From the NCBI RefSeq assembly GCF_033705735.1, contig NZ_CP131130.1, forward strand, positions 1,863,001-1,927,000: 64,000 bases of DNA. Reading direction: 5' to 3'. The stretch comes from Shinella zoogloeoides. Its GTDB lineage: Bacteria > Pseudomonadota > Alphaproteobacteria > Rhizobiales > Rhizobiaceae. The notes beneath the pieces are model-generated. The model saw only the letters and a list, made by a program, of their open reading frames with translations. It made no database searches and was not told the DNA's origin. Below are positions 28,544-37,138 of the stretch, piece by piece (within the stretch, counting starts at the first letter, position 1; each line of letters begins with the position of its first letter). The position numbers and the translations under genes are program-made.

Positions 28544-29914
28544 CTACGCCCTCTCGAAGCCGCGCGCCACCTCCCAGTCGGTGATGCGGCGATCGTACTC
28601 TTCCTGCTCCCATTCGGCCGCGCGGACATAGTGATCGACCACGTCGTCGCCGAAGGCGTCGCGCAACATCTCCGACCCCTTCAGGGCCGCAGCCGCGTCG
28701 CGCAGCGTCTTGGGAATCTCGCGAATGTCCTTGCCGCCATAGGCGTCGCCCTCGAAGGGCGCTTCCAGCTCGAACTTCCCCTCGATGCCTGCGATGCCGG
28801 CGGCCAGCAGCGCCGCCATGGCGAGGTAGGGATTGAGGTCGGAGCCGCCGACGCGGCATTCGATGCGGATGCCCTTCGTGCCCTCGCCGCACAGGCGGTA
28901 GCCGGCCGTACGGTTGTCCTTGCTCCAGATCGCCTTGGTCGGTGCGAAGGTGCCCGCGACGAAGCGCTTGTAGGAGTTGATATAGGGCGCGAGGAAATAA
29001 GTGATCTCGCTGGCATGGGCGAGCAGGCCCGCCACATACATGCGCATCATCTCCGACATGCCGTATTTGGCCTCCCTGTCGAAGAACTTCGCTTGCCTGC
29101 CGTCGAGGCTCCAGAGCGACTGGTGGATATGCGAGGAGGAGCCGGCGGCGTTGTAGTTCCACTTGGCAAGGAACGTCACGGCCTTGCCGCGCTGCCAGGC
29201 GATCTCCTTGGTGGCGTTCTTGATGATCGAGTGCCGGTCCGCCATGGTCAGCGCCTCGGCATAGCGCACGTTGATCTCCTCCTGGCCGGGCGAGGCCTCG
29301 CCCTTGGAGTTCTCGACCGGAATGCCTGCGCCCTGCAGGCCGTTGCGCAGCGCGCGCATGACATCCTCTTCCTTGGTGGTCTGGAAGATGTGGTAGTCCT
29401 CGTTGTAGCCGCTGGCCGGCTGGAGGTCGCGATAGCCGCTCTCGCGGGCATGGTCGTAGGTCTGGTCGAAGAGGTAGAATTCCAGTTCGCTCGCCATGAA
29501 GGGCTTGAGACCCATCGCCTCGAGGCGCTTGACCTGCTTCTTCAGGACGGCGCGCGGCGAATGCGGCACCTCTTCATGCGTGTGATGGTCGAGCACGTCG
29601 CAGAGCACCAGCGCCGTGCCCTCCAGCCAGGGAAGCTTGCGCAGCGTCGAAAGGTCGGGCTTCATCGTGTAGTCGCCGTAGCCCGCGGACCAGCCCGTCG
29701 ACTTGTAGCCCGGCACTGTTTCCATCTCGATATCGGTCGCCAGCAGGTAATTGCAGCTATGCGTTTCCTCGTAGGCGCCCTCGACGAAAAACTGCGCGTG
29801 GAAACGCTTGCCCATCAGGCGCCCCTGCATGTCCACGAGGCATGCCAGAACGGTGTCGATGCGGCCCTCGGCCACATCCTTCTTCAGGTCATCGAATGTA
29901 TAGGTCACGGTCAT
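28544..29914 (-). CDS. Glutamine-synthetase-like gamma-glutamyl-amine ligase
   Basis: This 456-residue member of the GS catalytic superfamily is in the PuuA/GlnA3-type branch that joins glutamate to amines using ATP. The GS beta-grasp N-domain contains DMQGRLMGKRF. The catalytic domain has MASELEFYLF (metal Glu), GEASPGQEEINVRY, FLAKWNYNAAGSSSHIHQS (the ATP-binding region) and GIRIECRVGGSDLNPYLAMA. There is no adenylylation Tyr motif of true nitrogen-assimilation GS. It sits between TRAP transporter genes and dehydrogenases, which suggests gamma-glutamylation of an imported amine. The specific amine cannot be read. The start at 29914 is the only good ATG. Confidence 0.88.
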   Translation of the reverse strand: MTVTYTFDDLKKDVAEGRIDTVLACLVDMQGRLMGKRFHAQFFVEGAYEETHSCNYLLATDIEMETVPGYKSTGWSAGYGDYTMKPDLSTLRKLPWLEGTALVLCDVLDHHTHEEVPHSPRAVLKKQVKRLEAMGLKPFMASELEFYLFDQTYDHARESGYRDLQPASGYNEDYHIFQTTKEEDVMRALRNGLQGAGIPVENSKGEASPGQEEINVRYAEALTMADRHSIIKNATKEIAWQRGKAVTFLAKWNYNAAGSSSHIHQSLWSLDGRQAKFFDREAKYGMSEMMRMYVAGLLAHASEITYFLAPYINSYKRFVAGTFAPTKAIWSKDNRTAGYRLCGEGTKGIRIECRVGGSDLNPYLAMAALLAAGIAGIEGKFELEAPFEGDAYGGKDIREIPKTLRDAAAALKGSEMLRDAFGDDVVDHYVRAAEWEQEEYDRRITDWEVARGFERA

Positions 29915-29985
29915 CGGGGTGGTCCTGCGGGGTTATGGCGTCGTACCGGACCGGGCCGACAAGGGCCCGGTCCGAAGTCGTGGCG

Positions 29986-31038
29986 TCAGCCGTTGACGTA
30001 GGGCGGGCCGGCCTTGTTGATCACGCCGTTATAGTCCTCGAAGATCTTGACGACCTTGGCGGCCGTCTCGCTCTGTTCGGCGATCTCCTTCCAGAAGACC
30101 TTGGCGGCGTCCTCGACGACCTTCCATTCCTCGGTCGGAACGCTGGTGAGCTTCAGCTTCGTACCTTCGGCGCGCAGCTTCGCCTCGCCGCCCCAGTACC
30201 ACTGGTCGCGGTAGTTGTTGCCGGCCTCGATGGCGGCCATGACCAGCTTCTTCAGGTGGTCCGGCAGCTCGGCCCACTTCTTCTCGTTGACGAAGAACGA
30301 GCCGATCCAGGCGCCCGAGATGTTGTTGGTCAGGAAGTGGTCCGTCACGTCGGCCCAGCCGACCGTGTAGTCCTCGGTGATGCCCGACCAGGCCATGCCG
30401 TCGAGCTCGCCGGTCTGCACGGCGACCTGCGCGTCCTCGTAGGGGATCGTGACGGGCACGACGCCGAACTGGCTGAGGAAGCGGCCGGCCGTCGGGAAGG
30501 TGTAGAGGCGAAGCCCCTCCAGATCCTTGACCGAGGTGATGGCCTTCTTGGTGTTGAAGTGGCACGGGTCCTGACCGGAAGACGACAGCCACACGACGCC
30601 GCCGACCTTCTCGTAGGACGAGCGCCAGATATCGGCGAGGCCGTACTGCTTGAACAGCACCGGCACGTCGAGGATCTGTTTGGTGGCGAGCGGGAAATAG
30701 CCGCCGAAGGTGGCGACATCCGCCGGCGAGGCCATGGAATCGTCGTCCGAATGCACGGCGTCGATGGTGCCGGCCTGGAGCGCGCGGAAGAGCTCGCCCG
30801 TCGGCACGATCTGGTCGGCGAAGTAGAGCTCGATCTCCAGCTCGCCCTTGGCGGAGGCGTTGATCGCATCGACGATGGGCTTGGTGACGTGCTCGCCGAG
30901 CGCGGCGCCCGCATAGGTCTGGAAGCGCCACTTGATGGCCTCCTGGGCCCTCACGATGGCGGGCGCGGAAAGCGTGGCGGCACCGGCTCCGATCGTAACC
31001 GCCCCGGCCCGCGTCAGAAATTGCCTTCTATTGGTCAT
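29986..31038 (-). CDS. TRAP transporter solute-binding protein (DctP family)
   Basis: This 350-residue periplasmic receptor has a twin-arginine-type leader (MTNRRQFLTRAGAVTIGAG) ending near APAIVRAQ. The DctP fold follows: IKWRFQTYAGAALGEHV, the ligand-region Arg in LEGLRLYTFPTAGRFLSQFG, and ELDGMAWSGITEDYTVGWADV. It delivers solute to the TRAP permease. Tat export of a TRAP receptor is known for several alphaproteobacterial members. It lies 127 bp after the large permease gene and 71 bp before the ligase gene. TRAP ligands are usually organic acids but include ectoine and other zwitterions, so the ligand is open. Confidence 0.9.
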   Translation of the reverse strand: MTNRRQFLTRAGAVTIGAGAATLSAPAIVRAQEAIKWRFQTYAGAALGEHVTKPIVDAINASAKGELEIELYFADQIVPTGELFRALQAGTIDAVHSDDDSMASPADVATFGGYFPLATKQILDVPVLFKQYGLADIWRSSYEKVGGVVWLSSSGQDPCHFNTKKAITSVKDLEGLRLYTFPTAGRFLSQFGVVPVTIPYEDAQVAVQTGELDGMAWSGITEDYTVGWADVTDHFLTNNISGAWIGSFFVNEKKWAELPDHLKKLVMAAIEAGNNYRDQWYWGGEAKLRAEGTKLKLTSVPTEEWKVVEDAAKVFWKEIAEQSETAAKVVKIFEDYNGVINKAGPPYVNG

Positions 31039-31165
31039 ATCTCTTTCCCTCTGGTTCGTTTTCGCATCTGCCCCGGAACGGCCGTTGCTTCCGGCGGCAT
31101 GGTCTTCTTTTCTTCTGTGCGGCCTCATGTGGCTGCCCCGGCGTCTGCGGCCGGGGCGGTATTCG

Positions 31166-32494
31166 TCATTGCCCCTTGGCGTAGAAGTGCTCCGGCAGCC
31201 ATGTCGCGATATCCGGGAACAGGCCGATGATGAGCAGGCTCACGATCATGATGCCGACGAACGGCCAGATCGACGCGTAGATATCCCGCATGGTGATGCC
31301 GGGCGGCGCCATGGCGCGCATCATGAACAGGTTGTAGCCGAAGGGCGGGGTGATGTAGGCGATCTGGCAGGTGATCGTGTAGAGCACGCCGTACCAGACA
31401 AGGTCGAAGCCCAGCTTCTGCACCAGCGGAATGTAGAGCGGCGCCACGATGACGAGCATCGCCGTGTCGTCGAGGAACATCCCCATGATGAGGAAGGAGA
31501 GCTGCATCAGCACCAGCACCTGCCAGGGCTCGAGGCCGAGGTCGCCGAGGAAGAAGCGCTCGATGGACTTGACCGCGCCGAGACCGTCGAAGACGGCGCC
31601 GAAGCAGAGCGAGGCGATCAGAATCCACATGAACATGCAGCTGATGCCGAGCGTCTTCTGCAGAACGTCGCTCCACAGCCGCCGCGTCAGGCGGCCGCGC
31701 TGCCAGGCGACCAGCGCCGAGGAGATCGCGCCGATCGCCGAAGCCTCCACGAGGCTGGCGATGCCGCTGAGGAACAGCCACATCATCAGCGTGAAGATAC
31801 CGAGCGGAAGGATGCCGGCGGTCAGAAGCCTCAGCTTCTCGCCCATCGGCACCTTGCGGTCTTCCGCCGGCAAGGCCGGCCCGAGCGACGGATTGATCCG
31901 GCAGCGGACATAGACGTAGATCGCCATCAGCGCCGCCATCAGGAGGCCCGGGAAGACGCCGGCGAGCCAGAGCTGGCCGACCGGAACGCGGGCGATCATG
32001 CCGTAGAGCACGAGCACGATGCTCGGCGGGATGAGGATGCCGAGCGTCGAGCCGCCCTGCACCACGCCCGTCGTCATCACCTTGTCGTAGCCACGGCGCA
32101 GGAGCTCCGGCAGCGCGATGGTGGCGCCGATCGCCATGCCGGCGACGGAAAGGCCGTTCATCGCCGAGATGATGACCATGAGGCCGATCGTGCCGAGCGC
32201 GAGGCCACCGTTGATCGGCCCCATCCAGACGTGGAACGCCTTGTAGAGGTCTTCCGCGATGCCCGATTCCGAGAGCATGTAGCCCATGAAGACGAACATC
32301 GGCACCGTCAGCATCGGGTACCATTTGACGAGCTTCATGGCGGAGGCGAAGCCCATTTCCGAGCCGCCCGTACCCCATAGCAGGAAGGCCGCGACGACGC
32401 CGACGAAGCCGATGACGGCAAAGACGCGCTGCCCGGTGAGCAGCAGCACCATCATGCCGGCGAACATCGTGATTGCGATGAATTCATAGCTCAT
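31166..32494 (-). CDS. TRAP transporter large permease (DctM family)
   Basis: This 442-residue inner-membrane subunit has about twelve spans and uses a Na+ gradient for solute uptake. Typical parts are VKWYPMLTVPMFVFMGYML, GIAEDLYKAFHVWMGPINGGLA, GGSTLGILIPPSIVLVLYG (the conserved IPPS element), SAIGAISSAL, and ITPPFGYNLFMMRAMAP near the end. It overlaps the small-permease gene by four bases (ATGA), so the two subunits are co-translated and form the membrane complex. Confidence 0.93.
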   Translation of the reverse strand: MSYEFIAITMFAGMMVLLLTGQRVFAVIGFVGVVAAFLLWGTGGSEMGFASAMKLVKWYPMLTVPMFVFMGYMLSESGIAEDLYKAFHVWMGPINGGLALGTIGLMVIISAMNGLSVAGMAIGATIALPELLRRGYDKVMTTGVVQGGSTLGILIPPSIVLVLYGMIARVPVGQLWLAGVFPGLLMAALMAIYVYVRCRINPSLGPALPAEDRKVPMGEKLRLLTAGILPLGIFTLMMWLFLSGIASLVEASAIGAISSALVAWQRGRLTRRLWSDVLQKTLGISCMFMWILIASLCFGAVFDGLGAVKSIERFFLGDLGLEPWQVLVLMQLSFLIMGMFLDDTAMLVIVAPLYIPLVQKLGFDLVWYGVLYTITCQIAYITPPFGYNLFMMRAMAPPGITMRDIYASIWPFVGIMIVSLLIIGLFPDIATWLPEHFYAKGQ

Positions 32495-33000
32495 GCGATG
32501 GGCCTTCCCCGCAACTCGGCGATATCCTTGAAGAGCGAGGAGATGGCCTGCGCGAGCATCATCACGACGCCGAAGGTCATCACGATCTTGATCGGCGCCA
32601 TATAGGGCGCCCAGGCGGAAAAGCTCTTTTCCTTGAACTGGATGGCATAGGTCGTGCTAGCGATGCCGCCGAACAGCATGAAGCCGAGGAAGACGATCAG
32701 CGCGATGGCCGTGACCGAATCGAAGGCCGCGCGCCGGCGCACCGACCACTGGCTGTAGAACAGGTCCATGCGGACATGGTCACCCGTCTGCATCGCGAAG
32801 GCGCCGCCCAGCATGTAGTAGGCAGCCATGGTGAACTGGGCGGATTCCAGCGTCCAGTTGGCCGGCAGATGGAAGGCCTTCGAGACGGATGAATAAAGCA
32901 GGATCGCGAACATCACGAAAATCAGATACATCGCAAAAATACCGACACGCCGGTTGAACGTGTCGACGAAACGTACATAGCTCTTGATGAAATCAGGCAT
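32491..33000 (-). CDS. TRAP transporter small permease (DctQ family)
   Basis: This 169-residue protein has four predicted membrane spans (about residues 18-40, 55-75, 92-115 and 135-158) and the DctQ-type GDHVRMDLFYSQWSVRRRAAFD loop. It partners with the large permease encoded next. The ATG at 33000 is preceded by AGGGAGGC at ideal distance and is chosen over an ATG 30 bp upstream. It begins 125 bp after the amidohydrolase gene, and no terminator is visible between them. Confidence 0.9.
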   Translation of the reverse strand: MPDFIKSYVRFVDTFNRRVGIFAMYLIFVMFAILLYSSVSKAFHLPANWTLESAQFTMAAYYMLGGAFAMQTGDHVRMDLFYSQWSVRRRAAFDSVTAIALIVFLGFMLFGGIASTTYAIQFKEKSFSAWAPYMAPIKIVMTFGVVMMLAQAISSLFKDIAELRGRPIA

Positions 33001-33125
33001 GACCGTTGCCTCCCTTGGCAGCGGCGGCATCAGCCGGGCCGGACCTCCGATAAATCAACGCAAGCATCCGCTTGGCCTCTCCAGTTCGTGTTCATTTCCG
33101 TTTCCACGGCATTTCCCCGGGCCGG

Positions 33126-33890
33126 TTATTGATTGATTGCGGGAAGGCTCTTGGCGAGCAGCCCCGTCAGATAGCCGGCCACGACCCTCTGGCCGGCCTC
33201 GTCTCGGATGAGGTCGTTGCGGACCTCGATCATGACATTGGCAAGGCCGTTGGAAAGGCCGTGCTCCCTCAAGGTATGCGTCACGCCGTCATCCGGCCCG
33301 TAGGGCTCGTTGCGGCGGGCGTCATAGCGTCCGTCGGCCGCAGCAGCCTCCAGCATGGCGTCGGCGAGGCGCGCGTCGGTGTCGTGCAGGATGCCGATCT
33401 CGACGGCACGCGGCGCACCGAAATAGACGGGCGTGAAACTGTGCATGGTCACGATGACCGGCGGCCGGCCCTCGGCGATCCGCGCCTTCACGAGGCCGGA
33501 GAGCTTTTCGCGGAAAGGCAGATAAAGCGCCTCGGTGCGCGCATCGCGCGCCGCCCGGTCGAGCCCGGCATTGCCCGGCACGTCGAACACCTCGCTCTTT
33601 TCCGGCATGGCGGCAGGCGATTCCGGCGGACGGTTGCAATCGTAGACGAGACGGGAAAAGCGCTGGAAGAGCAGTGTCGCATCGAGGCTTTCGGCCATCA
33701 GGCGCGAGACGGCGAGCGCCCCCGGATCCCAGGCGATGTGACTGGCCAGCGCCTCTTCGGAAAGGCCCAGCGTACCGAGAGACTTCGGCAAGACGCGCGA
33801 TGCGTGCTCACAGACCAGGATGACCGGACCGCGGGCAACGGCATTCTCCAGGGCGACAGGATCGCCCTCCTCCACACTCAGAATTCCCAT
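33126..33890 (-). CDS. N-formylglutamate amidohydrolase family protein
   Basis: This 254-residue member of the FGase (HutG2-like) hydrolase family hydrolyses N-formyl-glutamate or related N-acyl/amide derivatives of glutamate. Family signs are VILVCEHASRVLP (metal-site Glu and His), DPGALAVSRLMAESLDAT, SRLVYDCNRPPES, IVTMHSFTPVYFG and NVMIEVRNDLIRDE. No hut genes are nearby; instead the gene heads an operon with a gamma-glutamyl ligase and two dehydrogenases. This suggests it may release glutamate from a gamma-glutamyl or N-acyl product at the end of that route. That reassignment is inference; the family call is firm. Confidence 0.88.
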   Translation of the reverse strand: MGILSVEEGDPVALENAVARGPVILVCEHASRVLPKSLGTLGLSEEALASHIAWDPGALAVSRLMAESLDATLLFQRFSRLVYDCNRPPESPAAMPEKSEVFDVPGNAGLDRAARDARTEALYLPFREKLSGLVKARIAEGRPPVIVTMHSFTPVYFGAPRAVEIGILHDTDARLADAMLEAAAADGRYDARRNEPYGPDDGVTHTLREHGLSNGLANVMIEVRNDLIRDEAGQRVVAGYLTGLLAKSLPAINQ

Positions 33891-33924
33891 GAGCCTGATC
33901 CCCTCGACCGGCCTTTATCGTTGA

Positions 33925-33940
33925 TGAAGAGAATTCTTCA
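33925..33940. promoter_or_regulatory. Candidate RpiR operator, site 1
   Basis: TGAAGAGAATTCTTCA has 6-bp inverted arms (TGAAGA/TCTTCA). It lies in the divergent intergenic region between the amidohydrolase and the RpiR-type regulator and matches site 2 at 12 of 16 positions. Confidence 0.5.
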
Positions 33941-33966
33941 CCATTTTGCCGCTGTCAACCGCACAT

Positions 33967-33982
33967 TGAAAAAATCTCTTCA
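33967..33982. promoter_or_regulatory. Candidate RpiR operator, site 2
   Basis: TGAAAAAATCTCTTCA has the same TGAA...TTCA frame and length as site 1. The centres are 42 bp apart, about four helical turns, which would put both dimers on one face of the DNA. Confidence 0.5.
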
Positions 33983-34063
33983 AAAAATCATTTGACTCCA
34001 ATTGTGACAGCGATGTTTAATTTTCCAAACTCCGGCACCAGACCGGAGCGCAGGGGAATAAAC

Positions 34064-34963
34064 TTGACGCCCAACACAGCATCCATGACGGTGTCGGATG
34101 TGATCCATGCTCATTTCGATACGCTGACGCGTGCCGAAAAGCAGCTTGCCGCATCACTGCTCGACAATTACCCCGTCTCCGGCCTCGGCAGCATCACGAC
34201 GGTCGCGGAAAACGCCGGCGTGTCGACGCCGACGGTCGCGCGCATGGTGCAGAAGCTCGGCTTCCGCGGCTTTCCCGATTTCCAGGCGCGCCTGCACCAC
34301 GAGCTGGAGACCACGCTCTCCAGCCCCATCACCAAGCACGACCGCTGGGCCGCGAACGCGCCGGGCACGCATATCCTCAACCGCTTCGCCGACGCGATCA
34401 TGACCAACATGCGCCAGACGCTCGCGCATGTGGAGACCGCCGAATTCGACGGCGCGAGCGCCCTGCTCGCCGACCGCCAGCGCAGCATCTACATCATCGG
34501 CGGACGCATCACGAAGGCGCTCGCGGACTATCTCTTCACCCATCTTCAGGTCATCCGCCCGAACGTCACGCAGATCGCCTCCAATCCCGCCTCCTGGCCG
34601 CATTACGTGCTGAACATGAAGGCCGGCGACGTGCTGGTGATCTTCGACATCCGCCGCTACGAGCAGGAGATGGAGACGCTCGGACGCGTCGCCCGCGAGC
34701 GTGGCGTGGAGATCGTGCTCTTCACCGACCCCTGGGCCTCGCCCGTCGCCAAGGTCGCGGCGAAGGTCTTCCGCGTCCATATCGAGGCGCCGTCGGCCTG
34801 GGATTCGTCCGTCGTGACACTGTTCATCGTCGAGGCGCTGATCGAGGCCGTCCAGAGCTCGGGCTGGGAGGAGACCAGCGACCGCATGAAGACGCTGGAG
34901 GGCCTTTTCGAGGCCAGCCGGCTCTTTCGCAAGCCCCGGCCGGAGGTTACCGCCAAGCCTTGA
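34064..34963 (+). CDS. MurR/RpiR-family transcriptional regulator
   Basis: This 299-residue regulator has an N-terminal HTH_6 domain (TRAEKQLAASLLDNYP, then TTVAENAGVSTPTVARMVQKLGF as the recognition region). The C-terminal SIS domain (IYIIGGRITKALADYLF, DVLVIFDIRRYEQEM, VLFTDPWASPVA) usually binds phosphosugars but also other acids in catabolic RpiR members. Start choice is uncertain: TTG at 34064 follows AGGGGA, while ATG at 34085 lacks a ribosome site. It is divergent from the leftward operon and 96 bp upstream of the ABC importer, so it likely controls both. Confidence 0.87.
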   Translation: MTPNTASMTVSDVIHAHFDTLTRAEKQLAASLLDNYPVSGLGSITTVAENAGVSTPTVARMVQKLGFRGFPDFQARLHHELETTLSSPITKHDRWAANAPGTHILNRFADAIMTNMRQTLAHVETAEFDGASALLADRQRSIYIIGGRITKALADYLFTHLQVIRPNVTQIASNPASWPHYVLNMKAGDVLVIFDIRRYEQEMETLGRVARERGVEIVLFTDPWASPVAKVAAKVFRVHIEAPSAWDSSVVTLFIVEALIEAVQSSGWEETSDRMKTLEGLFEASRLFRKPRPEVTAKP

Positions 34964-35059
34964 ATCCATATGGGAAAAAACGGGACTAAACTGTCACGTA
35001 AGCTTCATCTGCCGCAAGTAATCACCCTTCGCCGCCTGACACACAAAAGGAGAACACCC

Positions 35060-36166
35060 GTGATGTCACAGACGAGACGCCTGCTTTCGCTTTCCACCGC
35101 CCTGGTGGTCGCCTCCTCCACGCTCGCCTTCGCAGAGCCGAGCGCGGAACTCATCGAAGCTGCCAAGAAGGAAGGCATGCTGACCACCGTCGCCCTTCCG
35201 CACGACTGGTGCGGCTACGGCGACGTCATCGCTGCCTTCAAGGCCAAGTATCCGGAAATCCAGGTCAACGAACTGAACCCGGATGCCGGCTCGGCCGACG
35301 AGATCGAGGCCATCAAGGCCAACAAGGACAACAAGGGCCCGCAGTCGCCTGACGTGATCGACGTCGGCCTCGCCTTCGGCCCCTCCGCCAAGGCGGAAGG
35401 CCTGCTCCAGCCCTACAAGGTCTCCACCTGGGACGAGATCCCGGACAACGTCAAGGACGCCGAAGGCTACTGGTACGGCGACTATTACGGCGTGATGTCC
35501 TTCTTCGTGAATAAGGACATCGTCACCAATTCGCCGAAGGACTGGGCCGACCTCCTGAAGCCTGAATATTCCGGCCAGGTGGCGCTTGCCGGCGACCCGC
35601 GCGCTTCCAACCAGGCCATCCTCGGCGTTCTCGCCGCCGGCCTCGGCAAGGGCGCGAAGGCGGGCAAGGAAGCCGGCGAAGCAGGCCTTTCCTATTTCGC
35701 CGAGATGAACAAGGCCGGCAACTTCGTTCCGGTCATCGGCAAGTCCGGCACGCTCGCCCAGGGCTCGACCCCGATCGTCGTCGCCTGGGACTATAACGCG
35801 CTGAGCTGGGCCAAGACCCTCAACGGCAACCCGCCGACCGAGGTCGTCGTTCCGGAAACGGGCGTTCTCGCTGGCGTCTACGTCCAGGGCATCTCGGCCT
35901 ACGCGCCGCATCCGAACGCCGCCAAGCTGTGGATGGAGCATCTCTATTCCGACGAAGGCCAGGTCGGCTGGCTGAAGGGCTATTGCCATCCGGTTCGCTT
36001 CAACGCCATGGTCAAGGCCGGCAAGGTTCCGCAGGACCTGATCGACGCGCTGCCGCCGGCCGCTGCCTACGAGAAGGCCTACTTCCCGACGCTCGAGGAA
36101 GTCGACGCCAACCAGGCCGCCGTGACCGGCGCCTGGGACAGCGTGGTCGGCGCGAACGTCCAGTAA
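35060..36166 (+). CDS. ABC transporter substrate-binding protein (SBP_bac_6/PotD type)
   Basis: This periplasmic receptor of about 368 residues has a Sec signal ending STLAFA about residue 25. The two-lobe fold of the iron/spermidine/aminoethylphosphonate-type receptors shows as CGYGDVIAAFKAKYPEIQV, DVIDVGLAFGPSAKAEGLL, GYWYGDYYGVMSFFVNKDIV, and the ligand-side IVVAWDYNALSWAK. A Cys near residue 53 and another in LKGYCHPVR may form a disulfide. AAGGAG stands 7 bases before GTG 35060; ATG 35063 is the alternative. It is the first gene of a four-gene importer running to 38988. Ligand could be an amine or amino-alcohol, by context only. Confidence 0.88.
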   Translation: MMSQTRRLLSLSTALVVASSTLAFAEPSAELIEAAKKEGMLTTVALPHDWCGYGDVIAAFKAKYPEIQVNELNPDAGSADEIEAIKANKDNKGPQSPDVIDVGLAFGPSAKAEGLLQPYKVSTWDEIPDNVKDAEGYWYGDYYGVMSFFVNKDIVTNSPKDWADLLKPEYSGQVALAGDPRASNQAILGVLAAGLGKGAKAGKEAGEAGLSYFAEMNKAGNFVPVIGKSGTLAQGSTPIVVAWDYNALSWAKTLNGNPPTEVVVPETGVLAGVYVQGISAYAPHPNAAKLWMEHLYSDEGQVGWLKGYCHPVRFNAMVKAGKVPQDLIDALPPAAAYEKAYFPTLEEVDANQAAVTGAWDSVVGANVQ

Positions 36167-36247
36167 ACCACATCCCCGCCGCCCCGGCCTTCCGGCCGGG
36201 GCGGCGACCGCGGTATGCCAAGACGGCAACCCCACGAGGCTAACCCA

Positions 36248-37138
36248 ATGTCTTCAGACAGCTCTGCCGCGAAACAGTCGACGAAAGCGCCGTTGCGCCT
36301 TCCGCTGCACTGGCTCGGCGCGGCGCCATTCGCGATCTTCGTCCTGCTGTTCCTGATCATGCCCACGATGCGCATCGTGATCGGCGCCTTCCAGACGCCG
36401 GACGGCGGCTTCACGCTGGACAATATCCGCGGGCTGTTCACGACGTCGATCATGTCGGCCTACTGGATCTCCATCAAGATCTCCATCGCTTCCGCCCTCC
36501 TCGGCTGCCTCATCGGCTTTTCGGTCGCCGCCGCCGTGGTGCTCGGCGGCCTGCCGAAATGGATCCGGGGCCCGCTGCTGACCTTCTCGGGCGTCGCCTC
36601 CAACTTCGCGGGCGTACCGCTCGCCTTCGCGTTCCTGGCGACCCTCGGCCCGGTCGGCCTCGTCACCGTGTTCCTGAAGACCCAGCTCGGCATCGACCTG
36701 CGCGCGCTCGGCTTCAACATCCTTTCCTTCTGGGGGCTGACGGTCACCTACCTGTTCTTCCAGATCCCGCTGATGATCCTCATCATCACGCCCGCGCTCG
36801 ACGGCCTCAAGCGCGAATGGCGCGAGGCGGCGCAGATCCTCGGCGCGACCAACGCGCAATACTGGCGCATGGTGGCCTTCCCGATCCTGCTGCCCTCCTT
36901 CCTCGGCACGCTCGCGCTGCTCTTCGCCAATGCCTTCGGCGCCGTCGCGACCGCCATCGCGCTCACCGGCTCCTCGCTCTCCATCGTGCCGATCCTGCTC
37001 TTCGCGCAGATCCGCGGCGACGTGCTCGGCAATCCCCATCTCGGCTATGCGCTGGCCTTCGGCATGATCGTCGTCACCGGCATCGCCAACACGATCTACA
37101 TCTGGCTGCGCGCGCGCAGCGAAAGGTGGCTGAAATGA
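36248..37138 (+). CDS. ABC transporter permease (PotB/CysW-like)
   Basis: This 296-residue inner-membrane subunit has about six spans. The EAA loop that contacts the ATPase is WREAAQILGATNAQYWRMVAFPILLPS. The first span follows a Pro/Ser-rich cytosolic start. It is the first of two permeases; its stop overlaps the start of the second (ATGA). The 81-bp gap from the receptor gene has a GC-rich inverted segment (CCCCGGCC...GGCCGGGGC), a common attenuating hairpin between receptor and permease genes. Confidence 0.9.
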   Translation: MSSDSSAAKQSTKAPLRLPLHWLGAAPFAIFVLLFLIMPTMRIVIGAFQTPDGGFTLDNIRGLFTTSIMSAYWISIKISIASALLGCLIGFSVAAAVVLGGLPKWIRGPLLTFSGVASNFAGVPLAFAFLATLGPVGLVTVFLKTQLGIDLRALGFNILSFWGLTVTYLFFQIPLMILIITPALDGLKREWREAAQILGATNAQYWRMVAFPILLPSFLGTLALLFANAFGAVATAIALTGSSLSIVPILLFAQIRGDVLGNPHLGYALAFGMIVVTGIANTIYIWLRARSERWLK

